DNA of 64,000 nt from the NCBI RefSeq assembly GCF_048751585.1, contig NZ_JAZHOB010000006.1, forward strand, positions 283,130 through 347,129, given 5' to 3'. Below the pieces are notes generated by a model, which had not been told where the DNA came from, ran no database searches, and saw nothing but the letters and a program-made list of their open reading frames with translations. Shown here piece after piece: positions 1-7,795 of this stretch. The stretch's first letter is position 1, and each line of letters begins with the position of its first letter. The stretch is from G025836975 sp048751585 (GTDB lineage Bacteria > Pseudomonadota > Gammaproteobacteria > Burkholderiales > Burkholderiaceae_B). Both the position numbers and the translations under genes were made by a program.

Positions 1-1335
1 GAGTTCCGCAAGGATACGCCCGAGACAGCCGACGGCCGCCGCCTGGCGACCCGCATCGTCAGTTCCTACCGGCCTTACCTGGACGATGGCATCGACCCTA
101 TGGTGCAAGCCCTGGAAAGCCAGGACTACACCACCTTCTACTTCGTCAACAATGAATTCGGCATCGCCCGCAGCGAAGCGTTCGATCAATCCATCGAGGC
201 TTTCGTGAAGCACGTCGACAAAGTGCAGGCCGGTTTCTACGATGATGCCGTGGCCAGCTTCAGCCAGGCCCTGATAGCCATCGGCGTCGCGGTGATCATC
301 GGCTTTGTGCTGATGATCATCATGCGCATCGTCTTCGGCCGCGTCGTGGTCAGGCCGCTGGTCGAAGCCGGCACGCATTTCGACCGGATTGCGGGCGGTG
401 ATCTGACCCAGCGGGTGGAGGTGCGTTCGCGCAACGAGATCGGCGTGCTGTACGAAGCCTTGCGGCGCATGCAGGAAAGCCTGACGCGCACGGTGAGCAC
501 GGTGCGCCAGGGCGTGGAAGAGATCACGCTGGGTTCGCGCGAGATCTTCATGGGCAACACGGACCTGAGCAGCCGCACCGAGCAGCAGGCGGCGTCCTTG
601 CAAGAGACGGCGGCCAGCATGGAGCAGTTGGCCAGCACGGTGCGCCAGAACACGGATAACGCCACGCAGGCCGACACGCTGGCCAAGAGCGCGTCCGATG
701 TGGCCGCGCGCGGAGGCCAGGCGGTCTCGGCGGTGGTGGACACCATGAGCGAGATCTCCACCAGCTCGGGCAAGATGGTCGAGATCGTGGGGGTGATCGA
801 CGGGATTGCGTTCCAGACCAACATTCTGGCGCTGAACGCGGCGGTGGAAGCGGCGCGGGCGGGCGAGCAGGGCAAGGGCTTTGCGGTGGTGGCGGGCGAA
901 GTGCGCTCGCTGGCGCAGCGCAGCGCGCAGGCGGCCAAGGAGATCAAGGTGCTGATTGAAGAATCGCAACTGAAGGTGGCGGCCGGGGCCAAGCAGGCGG
1001 GCCAGGCGGGCGAGATCATGCAAGAGGTGGTCGGTTCGGTGCAAGGGGTCACGACCATCATGGGCGAGATCTCCTCGGCCTCGCACGAGCAGTCCGACGG
1101 GATCGAGCAGGTGAACCAGGCGGTCACGCAGATGGACAGCGTGGTGCAGCAGAACGCGGCGCTGGTCGAGGAAGCGGCGGCGGCGGCCGGCTCGCTGCAG
1201 GATCAGGCCACGCGCCTGGCCGAAGCGGTGGCGGTGTTCAAGATCAATGCCAATGAAGTCATCGACATGCAGGCCAAGGCGGTGGAAGTATCGGGTCCCA
1301 CCGGCTACAACGCTCTGGAAAGCTCCTACTCCTGA
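1..1335 (+). CDS. methyl-accepting chemotaxis protein, 5' end outside window
   Basis: The reading frame is open from the first base, so the start lies upstream and 444 residues are visible. The order is the end of a periplasmic ligand-binding domain, a membrane segment (about residues 85-110, hydrophobic with VAVIIGFVLMIIM), a HAMP domain and a long cytoplasmic signalling coiled coil. The coil contains the conserved hairpin tip IAFQTNILALNAAVEAARAG, which contacts CheA and CheW. Such receptors sense ligands in the periplasm and control CheA activity. The protein ends in NALESSYS, so no CheR/CheB-binding pentapeptide is seen. It is followed by a strong terminator and is convergent with fliR. 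The ligand cannot be told from sequence. Confidence 0.95.
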   Translation, partial: EFRKDTPETADGRRLATRIVSSYRPYLDDGIDPMVQALESQDYTTFYFVNNEFGIARSEAFDQSIEAFVKHVDKVQAGFYDDAVASFSQALIAIGVAVIIGFVLMIIMRIVFGRVVVRPLVEAGTHFDRIAGGDLTQRVEVRSRNEIGVLYEALRRMQESLTRTVSTVRQGVEEITLGSREIFMGNTDLSSRTEQQAASLQETAASMEQLASTVRQNTDNATQADTLAKSASDVAARGGQAVSAVVDTMSEISTSSGKMVEIVGVIDGIAFQTNILALNAAVEAARAGEQGKGFAVVAGEVRSLAQRSAQAAKEIKVLIEESQLKVAAGAKQAGQAGEIMQEVVGSVQGVTTIMGEISSASHEQSDGIEQVNQAVTQMDSVVQQNAALVEEAAAAAGSLQDQATRLAEAVAVFKINANEVIDMQAKAVEVSGPTGYNALESSYS

Positions 1336-1354
1336 TCACTCGGCAGCAGCAAGG

Positions 1355-1387
1355 AAAAGCGCCGCGATTCATCGCGGCGCTTTTTTA
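1355..1387 (+). terminator. rho-independent terminator after the chemoreceptor gene
   Basis: A stem GCGCCGCG / CGCGGCGC with a short ATTCAT loop is flanked by AAAA on the left and a run of six T on the right. It starts 20 bases after the receptor stop codon. Because both flanks are A/T-rich it may also stop transcription of the opposing fli operon. Confidence 0.85.
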
Positions 1388-1419
1388 CTTTTTACTGACC
1401 GATGCGGCGGTACTCGTCT

Positions 1420-2208
1420 TCAAGACCCTGCCAGGGCCTGCGCCAGGCGCGCCATGGTGCTGTAGCCGCGCTCGAAAAAGCGGGCCAGGAAGGGCGCCGA
1501 CTGGGGCAGCACGACAGCCAGCAAAACTAGGCCGGTCATCAGGCTGATGGGAAAGCCCACGGCGAATACCGACAGCTGCTGAGCGGTCCGGTTCAGGATG
1601 CCCAGCGAAAGATTGATGGTCAGCAGCACGATGATGAGCGGCAGCGCCAGCAGCATGCCCGATACCATCACTTCCGAGCTCCATTCAAACAATATGCCCC
1701 AGCCGTTGGGGTCCAGCGACCCCACCTGTATGGGCAGCACGTCGAAGCTGCGGATAATGCCGCCCAGCATCATCAAATGGCCATTTAGCGCCAGAAACAG
1801 CAGCATCGCGACGATGTTCATGATGCGCGCCAGCACCGCCGTGTTCGCGCCCGTGGCGGGATCGAAGAAAGACGCGAAGGACAGGCCCATTTGCAGGCCG
1901 ATGAATTCACCGGCGGTTTGCACAGCGGCAAACACGATGCGCATGACCAGTCCCAGCGCCATGCCGATAAGCACCTGCTGCAAGCCTATCCACAGGCCTG
2001 CGAACGATGCGGTGGGCACAGACGGCATGGGGGCCAGGGCGGGCGCGATGGCCACCGTCAGCAGAACCGAGAAACCTACCTTTACTCGTAGAGGTATTGC
2101 CGAGTCGCTCAGCAGGGGGGCTGTGCCCACCAGCGCCAGGATGCGGAAGAAGGGCCATAGAAAGGCATTCATCCACGCATAGAGCTGTTCGATGTCGACC
2201 GAAATCAT
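1420..2208 (-). CDS. fliR: flagellar export gate protein FliR
   Basis: The product is 262 residues, the usual FliR length, with about six hydrophobic segments and an N-terminal stretch typical of the family (YAWMNAFLWPFFRILALVG). FliR forms the inner-membrane export gate of the flagellar type III secretion apparatus with FliP, FliQ and FlhB. It is the last gene of the leftward operon fliL-M-N-O-P-Q-R and is separated from fliQ by 76 bases. The start is the ATG at 2208. Nothing appears truncated. Confidence 0.95.
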   Translation of the reverse strand: MISVDIEQLYAWMNAFLWPFFRILALVGTAPLLSDSAIPLRVKVGFSVLLTVAIAPALAPMPSVPTASFAGLWIGLQQVLIGMALGLVMRIVFAAVQTAGEFIGLQMGLSFASFFDPATGANTAVLARIMNIVAMLLFLALNGHLMMLGGIIRSFDVLPIQVGSLDPNGWGILFEWSSEVMVSGMLLALPLIIVLLTINLSLGILNRTAQQLSVFAVGFPISLMTGLVLLAVVLPQSAPFLARFFERGYSTMARLAQALAGS

Positions 2209-2284
2209 AGGCCGGGCGCTGCGGCGACTCCGTATGCGGGCCGTGGGCGCCGGAATCGGGCAAGCGAATCACGCGGGCGCGGCA

Positions 2285-2554
2285 TCAGGACACCAGGCCG
2301 GGAATCTGTGAAAACAGGGTTTGCATGTAGTCGACCATGGTGGTGATAAGCCATGGGCCCAGCAGGACCAGCGCCGCGCCGACCGCCAGAAGCTTGGGGA
2401 TGAACGACAAGGTCATTTCGTTGATCTGCGTTGCAGCCTGAAAGATGCTGATGAACAGGCCGACGACCAGGGTGACCAGCAACAACGGACCCGCCATGGT
2501 CAGCGCGACTTTCATGGCAAGGTAAGTCATGGACATGACGGTTTCGGAATTCAT
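2285..2554 (-). CDS. fliQ: flagellar export gate protein FliQ
   Basis: The product is 89 residues with two transmembrane helices (about 15-40 and 53-77), as expected for FliQ. The segment LVVGLFISIFQAATQINEMTLSFIPK is the recognisable family core, although only parts of it are quoted by other annotations. It is a subunit of the type III export gate. The gene follows fliP by 10 bases and precedes fliR, the canonical order. ATG start at 2554. Confidence 0.95.
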   Translation of the reverse strand: MNSETVMSMTYLAMKVALTMAGPLLLVTLVVGLFISIFQAATQINEMTLSFIPKLLAVGAALVLLGPWLITTMVDYMQTLFSQIPGLVS

Positions 2555-2564
2555 GCGCCTACCC

Positions 2565-3371
2565 CTACTGATAGAAGCTTCGGGCCAGAGAGCCCAGAAG
2601 CAAATGCCAGCCGTCGGCCAGCACGAACAGCATAAGCTTGAACGGCAGCGAAATCGTGACCGGCGGCACCATCATCATGCCCAGCGCCATCAGCACGCTG
2701 GCGACGACCAGGTCGATGATGAGGAAAGGTATGAATATCGTGAACCCAATCTGGAACGCCGTCTTCAGCTCGCTGGTGACGAAGGCCGGCACCAGGACAC
2801 GCAGCGGAACCTGTTCGGGGCTGTCTATCTCCGGCACATTGGCCATGTTGGCGAACATGCTCAAATCCGTTTCCCGCGTCTGGTGCAGCATGAAAGTGTG
2901 CAGCGGCTTGATGCCCCGGTCCAGGGCTTCCTCGAAGGAAATGACCCCTGTGCTGAGCGGCTGGTAGGCCGTGCTGTAGATCTGGTCGAACACCGGCGAC
3001 ATGGCGAAGAAGGTCAGGAACAGCGACAAGCCGATCAACACGGAATTGGGCGGCGAGGCGCCGGTACCCATCGCATTGCGCAGCAGGCCCAGCACGATGA
3101 TGATGCGCGTGAAGCCCGTCATCATCATCAGCATGGCCGGCAGGAAAGACATCATGGTCAGCAGGACCAGTGTCTGGATGCTCAGCGACCAGGTCTGGCT
3201 GCCGTTCTGGTTGGTCGTCGACGTAATGGCCGGCAGCGTGGCTTGCGCCAGCGAGCTGGACGGAAACCAAAGCAGCGCCAGCAGCAGGCCCAGCAGAACG
3301 GCCAGGGGCAGGGCCGGCATGCGGCGGCCGCGCGGCGGCGCGATGGCGGAATGAATAGGGGGGAACGGCAC
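2565..3371 (-). CDS. fliP: flagellar export gate protein FliP
   Basis: The product is 268 residues from a GTG at 3371, directly after the fliO stop codon, which suggests translational coupling. A later ATG at 3317 (MPALPLAVLLG) would give a neat signal peptide and is an equally plausible start. FliP is a cleaved-signal membrane protein that forms the core of the export gate. Visible hallmarks are the long central region around FTRIIIVLGLLRNAMGTG and the C-terminal MALGMMMVPPVTISLPFKLM. It lies between fliO and fliQ in the conserved order. Confidence 0.95.
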   Translation of the reverse strand: MPFPPIHSAIAPPRGRRMPALPLAVLLGLLLALLWFPSSSLAQATLPAITSTTNQNGSQTWSLSIQTLVLLTMMSFLPAMLMMMTGFTRIIIVLGLLRNAMGTGASPPNSVLIGLSLFLTFFAMSPVFDQIYSTAYQPLSTGVISFEEALDRGIKPLHTFMLHQTRETDLSMFANMANVPEIDSPEQVPLRVLVPAFVTSELKTAFQIGFTIFIPFLIIDLVVASVLMALGMMMVPPVTISLPFKLMLFVLADGWHLLLGSLARSFYQ

Positions 3372-3704
3372 CTAGCGGCCTCTCAGGACTTTGCCCAGGG
3401 CCGACGCGAAGGTGGGGGGATCGGGGCGGACCGGCGTTTCGGCGCCGGTGGATTCGGAAGGAGGCAGAGTATGAAGCAGGGATATCTGGTTGGCGGTTAC
3501 GCCCAGCACCAGCCGGGCGTCTTCGACTTCGACCATCGTGATATAGGCGCGGGCGCCCAGACTTTGGGTGCTGAGCACTTTCAGTTGCTGGGAACCCATG
3601 CCGCGCAGCCAGCCGGCCCGCCGCGTCATCCAGGCGCAAGCCAGGATCAACGCAACGATGAAAACCAGGCTTATGACCAGGCGCAGGACGGCGGCTTCGG
3701 ACAT
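3372..3704 (-). CDS. fliO: flagellar assembly protein FliO
   Basis: This is a short protein of 110 residues with one N-terminal transmembrane helix (about 5-27) followed by a small cytoplasmic domain (SQQLKVLSTQSLGARAYITMVEVEDARLVLGV) of the FliO/MopB type. FliO assists assembly of the FliP ring. Position between fliN and fliP and the near-zero spacing to fliP support the call. The family is poorly conserved, so context carries much of the weight. Confidence 0.85.
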   Translation of the reverse strand: MSEAAVLRLVISLVFIVALILACAWMTRRAGWLRGMGSQQLKVLSTQSLGARAYITMVEVEDARLVLGVTANQISLLHTLPPSESTGAETPVRPDPPTFASALGKVLRGR

Positions 3705-3712
3705 GCTTGGGA

Positions 3713-4258
3713 CTAGCGGCGGCTGTTCAGGCGGCTAAGACGGTCGGAGGGCGTGATGATGTCGGTAACGCGTATGCCGTACTTCTCGTCGACAACGACG
3801 ACTTCGCCCTGCGCGATCAGGTAGCCGTTCACGAAGATATCCATGGGTTCGCCGGCCAGGCCGTCCAGTTCCACGACCGAGCCTTGGCCAAGCTGCAGGA
3901 TGTTCTTGATCGTCAGGCGCGTGCGGCCCAGTTCGACCGACAGCTGCACGGGTATGTCCATGATCATGTCGATGTCGCTGTTGCCCTGCACATCGTTGTC
4001 GACCAAAGGCTGGAACACGTTCAGCGCCGGGCTGGCGGGAGCCGGGGTGCTTACGGCGGCGGGTGTCGGGCTTGGCGTCGCGGCGGTCTGCTCGGCCAGC
4101 GCGCTGGCCCAGTCGTCGGCTTCCTGCGCCAGGCCATCGGCCTGCGTGGTTTGTTTTGTCTGGGCTGCCTGCTGTTCGGACAGCGCAGCCGCCCAATCGA
4201 GATCCGCGCTTTCGGGCGCTTCGTTCTCTTTCGCGGAATCGTTGTTGGGATCAGTCAT
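3713..4258 (-). CDS. fliN: flagellar motor switch protein FliN
   Basis: The product is 181 residues. The C-terminal SpoA domain (about residues 95-175, with DIMMDIPVQLSVELGRTRLTIKNIL-like core and the LDGLAGEPMDIFVNG segment) forms the lower part of the C ring together with FliM and FliG. The N-terminal 90 residues are an Ala/Thr/Pro-rich low-complexity extension, longer than in enteric FliN but common in betaproteobacteria. The gene sits between fliM and fliO. Confidence 0.95.
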   Translation of the reverse strand: MTDPNNDSAKENEAPESADLDWAAALSEQQAAQTKQTTQADGLAQEADDWASALAEQTAATPSPTPAAVSTPAPASPALNVFQPLVDNDVQGNSDIDMIMDIPVQLSVELGRTRLTIKNILQLGQGSVVELDGLAGEPMDIFVNGYLIAQGEVVVVDEKYGIRVTDIITPSDRLSRLNSRR

Positions 4259-4268
4259 TTAGGTGTGC

Positions 4269-5261
4269 TCAAGTGAGGTCGGTTTCAGAGTTCGCCAGTA
4301 TTTTTTTTACGCGCAGCGCGTATCGGCCGTTGAATGTGCCATAGCCGCATTCCAGGACTGGAACGCCGCCCACGTTCGCGGTGATGGTCGGGTGGACTTC
4401 CATGGGCAGCACGTCGTTGACCTGCAGCTTCATGAGTTCGGCGATGCTGGTCTGTATTTGCGAGAATTCGGCCACCAGTTCGACATCGGCGCTGCGCACC
4501 TGGCGCGACAACTGGTGTATCCAGCGCTGGTCTATGGCTTCGACGTTGGCTTCCTGCAGCGGCCGGGTCAGCAGGTCGCGCACCGGTTCTATCATCGAGT
4601 AGGGCAGGCAGATGTTCAGGTTGCCGCCCGACGCGCCCAGTTCGATATTGAAGGACGAAACCACCACGATCTCGTTGCCGCTGGTGATGCTGGCGAACTT
4701 GGTGTGCATTTCCGAACGGATGTATTCGAATTCCACCGGATACACCTGTTCCCAGGCGCCGCCGTAGCTTTCCAGCGTCAGATTCAGAAGGCGCCGGATG
4801 ATGCGCTGCTCGGTCGTGGTGAAGTCGCGGCCCTCGACCCGGGTGTTGTAGCGGCCGTGGCCGCCGAACATGCTGTCGATGACCAGGAACACCAGGTTGG
4901 GATCGAAGGTGAACAGCGCCGCGCCGCGCAGGGGTTTCATGGCAACCATGTTCAGGTTGCTGGGCACCGGCAGGTTCCGTTCGAAATCGGAATATTTCTG
5001 TATGCGTATGGTGCCGACGGTGATGTCGGCGTTGCGACGCATGAAAGTCAGCAATACCGAGCGCAGCCGGCGGGCGAAACGCTCGTTGATGAGCTCCAGC
5101 GTTTGCATCCGATGGCGCACCACGCGATCGGGCGAGCTCAGGTCGTAGGGCCGTACTCCGCTTAAGTCTTGGGCCTCGCCGGATTTCTCGCTGCTTTCGC
5201 CGGTTACGCCGGCCAGTAGCGCATCGACTTCATCTTGCGAGAGAAGGCTTTGGTAGGACAT
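4269..5261 (-). CDS. fliM: flagellar motor switch protein FliM
   Basis: The product is 330 residues, the normal FliM length. It starts with the CheY-P binding motif LLSQDEVDALLAGV, carries the CheC-like middle domain (GGHGRYNTRVEGRDFTTTEQR region) and ends with a SpoA domain. It transmits chemotaxis signals to the motor by binding phospho-CheY. The ATG at 5261 touches the fliL stop (5262), and fliN follows after 10 bases, so the three are co-translated. Confidence 0.97.
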   Translation of the reverse strand: MSYQSLLSQDEVDALLAGVTGESSEKSGEAQDLSGVRPYDLSSPDRVVRHRMQTLELINERFARRLRSVLLTFMRRNADITVGTIRIQKYSDFERNLPVPSNLNMVAMKPLRGAALFTFDPNLVFLVIDSMFGGHGRYNTRVEGRDFTTTEQRIIRRLLNLTLESYGGAWEQVYPVEFEYIRSEMHTKFASITSGNEIVVVSSFNIELGASGGNLNICLPYSMIEPVRDLLTRPLQEANVEAIDQRWIHQLSRQVRSADVELVAEFSQIQTSIAELMKLQVNDVLPMEVHPTITANVGGVPVLECGYGTFNGRYALRVKKILANSETDLT

Positions 5262-5780
5262 TTATTGAATCACGAAAGCAGTGAACAGGACGCCGTTGAT
5301 CAGCGGACCGCGCGGCTGGGGTGAATAGGGTGCTTCAAGGTCCTTGGTCAGCACCTGCACAAGGGCGGCCCGGCCCTGGGCGGTCTGGACGTAATCGGGC
5401 TTCTGCTCGGACAGCTTGCGCAGGATGCGGTCGCGCACTTCGGGCATGTAGTTCACGATCATGCGGCGCGAATCCTCGTCGGCCACGCGCAGCGTTACGG
5501 CTACATACAGGATGCGGCTGCTGCTATCGCCACGCAGCGTCACGGTAAACGGTTCCAGCGGCGTGAAGATGGGGGTGGGTAGTGGCGCGGGCTTGTCCGG
5601 CGTGGCTTCGGTGCTGGCCGGGCCGCTGCCGATCTTATCGTACAGAAACAGGGTGGCGCCGACGCTGGCGACGACGATAAGAATAATCGCCAGCATAGAT
5701 TTGACTAATTTGGCGATTGCACTGGGTTCGTTTTTGGCCATGACCGGTCGACGTGGGTTACTGGTGGAAGAAGTTGCCAT
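5262..5780 (-). CDS. fliL: flagellar basal body protein FliL
   Basis: A single transmembrane helix (KLVKSMLAIILIVVASVGATLFLY) precedes a periplasmic FliL domain that ends in the typical LLINGVLFTAFVIQ-like tail. FliL surrounds the stator and supports torque generation. Start choice is uncertain: ATG at 5780 (MATSSTSN) gives 172 residues, ATG at 5741 (MAKNEPS) gives 159, and a GTG at 5807 is also in frame. None has a strong ribosome binding site. It is the first gene of the fliLMNOPQR operon, 113 bases from the fliK stop. Confidence 0.93.
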   Translation of the reverse strand: MATSSTSNPRRPVMAKNEPSAIAKLVKSMLAIILIVVASVGATLFLYDKIGSGPASTEATPDKPAPLPTPIFTPLEPFTVTLRGDSSSRILYVAVTLRVADEDSRRMIVNYMPEVRDRILRKLSEQKPDYVQTAQGRAALVQVLTKDLEAPYSPQPRGPLINGVLFTAFVIQ

Positions 5781-5920
5781 CGTGGTGGTTCGCGTGCGCG
5801 GATGCACGCGGGATTTTGTTCAAGTTATCACATTGTGGCGCAATCGGGCGAGTGCGATCATGTTGAATAAGGGATCGAAAGCTTGGTAGCTCCGGGGTTT
5901 GATGGAGGGCTTCACGGCCA

Positions 5921-7333
5921 TCAGGCGAAGGTGTCGACCAGCGCATCGGGCGCGCGGCTGCGCGCGGCCGACTGCGCAATGCCGCCATCCGGGCCCGCCG
6001 CGTTCACGGCGCCGCCGTCGGCTGCTTCGCGCCGGCTGTTCCCGAACGATTCATTGAACGCCTGCTGAGGCTGGTTCTGGTCGCTGACGCTGGTCTGGCC
6101 CAGGGATATGCCTGCCTGCGCCAGCGATTGCTGCAACTGCGACATGGCGTTTTCCACAGCCTGCCGCACTCCTGCATGAGGAGAAACAAAAACGGCGTGA
6201 GCCACGTTGTCGCTGATGTTGATCGTAATACGCAGAGGCCCCAGTTCCGGGGGATCGAGCCGAAGTTCAGCTGTGTGGGGCATGTTGTGCCCGCCTTGGG
6301 TAATCGATACGAATTGGCGTCCAAGCTCCGAAGCCCACTGCGGGCTTTGCAATGGCGCTCCGATGGCGGGGGGGGCGGCTTGCAGGCCAAGGTTGGCGAG
6401 CAAGGCCGATCCATTGGCCGGCAGGCTGGCGGCGCCGGCGGAATGGCCGGCGGCCAGAGAGCCGATTTGCGCTGCTGCCAGTTCGGTATTGCCGGCGGCA
6501 ATCATCCCGGTATCGGAGGCGCCATGGCGTGCCGCACTGGCCATGGCTGCTGAAACCTCGGGCAGCACCAGCTTGATCTGGCCATCGCCGGATGCCTGGG
6601 CGCGAGCCTGCATGGTCAGCACAGCCTGTCGGGCACCCGCCAGGCTGGCCGCCTTGTTGGCGCCCAGCAGCGTTGCTTGCGGCATCGGTGCGATTGGGGC
6701 GGGCGGCAGGCCGGCGGAAGGAGCGTTGACCAGCGGGTTGGCAGTCAAGTCCTGGACGGGCTGCTGAGCCGCTGATGTGTTTCGCGCAACGGCCGATACA
6801 TTGGCGGTTACTCTGCTTGCGGCCAAATCGGCGGCAAGCGCGGGTTTCAAGGGGGCTTTCCCGCCATTGGCGGCGGGATGCTCCGGCATCGCCGGAGTGC
6901 GAAGGCCCGCCGCATCGACAGCCTGCGTCTTGGCCGTATGGGAAGACTGCTGAACCGCGGCGGCCTCGGCCGCGATCGTCAGGGCGATTTGCGGAAGGGT
7001 CAGGCCTTCCTCGGCGGCGGCCTGGGCCAGGGCCAGGGCTTCATCGCCTTCCTTGGCGTTCTTGTCGGCCGCGTGGCCTTTCTTGTCTGTGGGATTCTTT
7101 CCCTCGACGGCGGAGTCCTGGCCGTTCGCGGCGGTCGGCGCGGCGCGTGACGGTTCGGTGCGTGACGGTTCGGCGCGTGACGGTTCGGCGCGTGATGGTT
7201 CGGCGCCGCGCTGGCGCGTCAGGATGGTGGAAAAAGGGGTGGCGCTGTCAGGCTCGGATCCGCCGCCATTCTGTGTGCGGCCGGCGTTGCCCGGGGCAAC
7301 GGGCGGGGCAGCGGAAATCGTAGGTGTATTCAT
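5921..7333 (-). CDS. fliK: flagellar hook-length control protein FliK
   Basis: The product is 470 residues. The C-terminal Flg_hook domain is clear (PHTAELRLDPPELGPLRITI, then HAVFVSPHAGVRQAVENAMSQL). It switches the export apparatus from hook to filament substrates. The N-terminal two thirds are Ala/Gly/Pro-rich, as expected for the ruler part, and include an in-frame five-residue repeat (EPSRA) at about residues 44-63. It follows fliJ by 12 bases. ATG start at 7333. Confidence 0.95.
   Translation of the reverse strand: MNTPTISAAPPVAPGNAGRTQNGGGSEPDSATPFSTILTRQRGAEPSRAEPSRAEPSRTEPSRAAPTAANGQDSAVEGKNPTDKKGHAADKNAKEGDEALALAQAAAEEGLTLPQIALTIAAEAAAVQQSSHTAKTQAVDAAGLRTPAMPEHPAANGGKAPLKPALAADLAASRVTANVSAVARNTSAAQQPVQDLTANPLVNAPSAGLPPAPIAPMPQATLLGANKAASLAGARQAVLTMQARAQASGDGQIKLVLPEVSAAMASAARHGASDTGMIAAGNTELAAAQIGSLAAGHSAGAASLPANGSALLANLGLQAAPPAIGAPLQSPQWASELGRQFVSITQGGHNMPHTAELRLDPPELGPLRITINISDNVAHAVFVSPHAGVRQAVENAMSQLQQSLAQAGISLGQTSVSDQNQPQQAFNESFGNSRREAADGGAVNAAGPDGGIAQSAARSRAPDALVDTFA
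7146..7205 (-). repeat. 15-bp tandem repeat inside fliK
   Basis: Four consecutive 15-base units, CGTGACGGTTCGGCG on the plus strand, differ at only one base in the first and fourth units. The period is an exact multiple of three and encodes the pentapeptide EPSRA/T in FliK. Copy-number change by slippage would keep the frame. Confidence 0.95.
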
Positions 7334-7345
7334 GGTTCAGCCTGA

Positions 7346-7795
7346 TCAATGTGGTTGGCGCGCCCGGCGGTACATATTGGCCGAAATCTCGTCGCTGGCA
7401 AGCTGCTCGGTCCGGTTCTCTCGCACCAGCTGCAGCCGGTTTTCCCGCGCCTGCAAAGCTTCGAACGAACTCAGGCGGCGTTTTTCCGCATGCCAACGCT
7501 GGCGCCCGCTCTCGAGTTTGCCGTCAATATGCGCTACGACCCTATTTTGCTGCGAAATGGCCTCATCCAAAGTAGCGATAAACTGCCTAAAATTGTGGTA
7601 GTTCGACGATGAAAGACCCGTTTCGGTCGCTTTTTGCAGCCGCTCGGCATAGTCCTGGCGGTAGACCAGCAAGGTGGAAAGCTGCGTTTCCGCGTTATTT
7701 CGTTCCGCCATCAGCAACTGCAGCTGCTTGCCCGCCTGATCGGCACCCTCTTTGGCCAGATCGATCAGGACAGGCAATGAAGAATGCTTAGCCAT
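7346..7795 (-). CDS. fliJ: flagellar export chaperone FliJ
   Basis: The product is 149 residues, almost entirely predicted coiled coil, rich in Gln, Glu, Leu and Arg, the standard FliJ signature and length. FliJ is the stalk protein of the export ATPase, analogous to the gamma subunit of F1. Its start (ATG at 7795) overlaps the fliI stop by 8 bases, so it is translationally coupled to the ATPase it works with. Confidence 0.93.
   Translation of the reverse strand: MAKHSSLPVLIDLAKEGADQAGKQLQLLMAERNNAETQLSTLLVYRQDYAERLQKATETGLSSSNYHNFRQFIATLDEAISQQNRVVAHIDGKLESGRQRWHAEKRRLSSFEALQARENRLQLVRENRTEQLASDEISANMYRRARQPH

Noticed and set aside
2529..3716. 395-codon plus-strand frame opposite fliP-fliO
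   Set aside because: It is His/Gln/Arg-rich nonsense, lies wholly antisense to intact fliQ, fliP and fliO, and is a high-GC shadow.
7146..7205. Possible CRISPR-like repeat
   Set aside because: Repeats are contiguous 15-mers without spacers and code for a peptide repeat in FliK.
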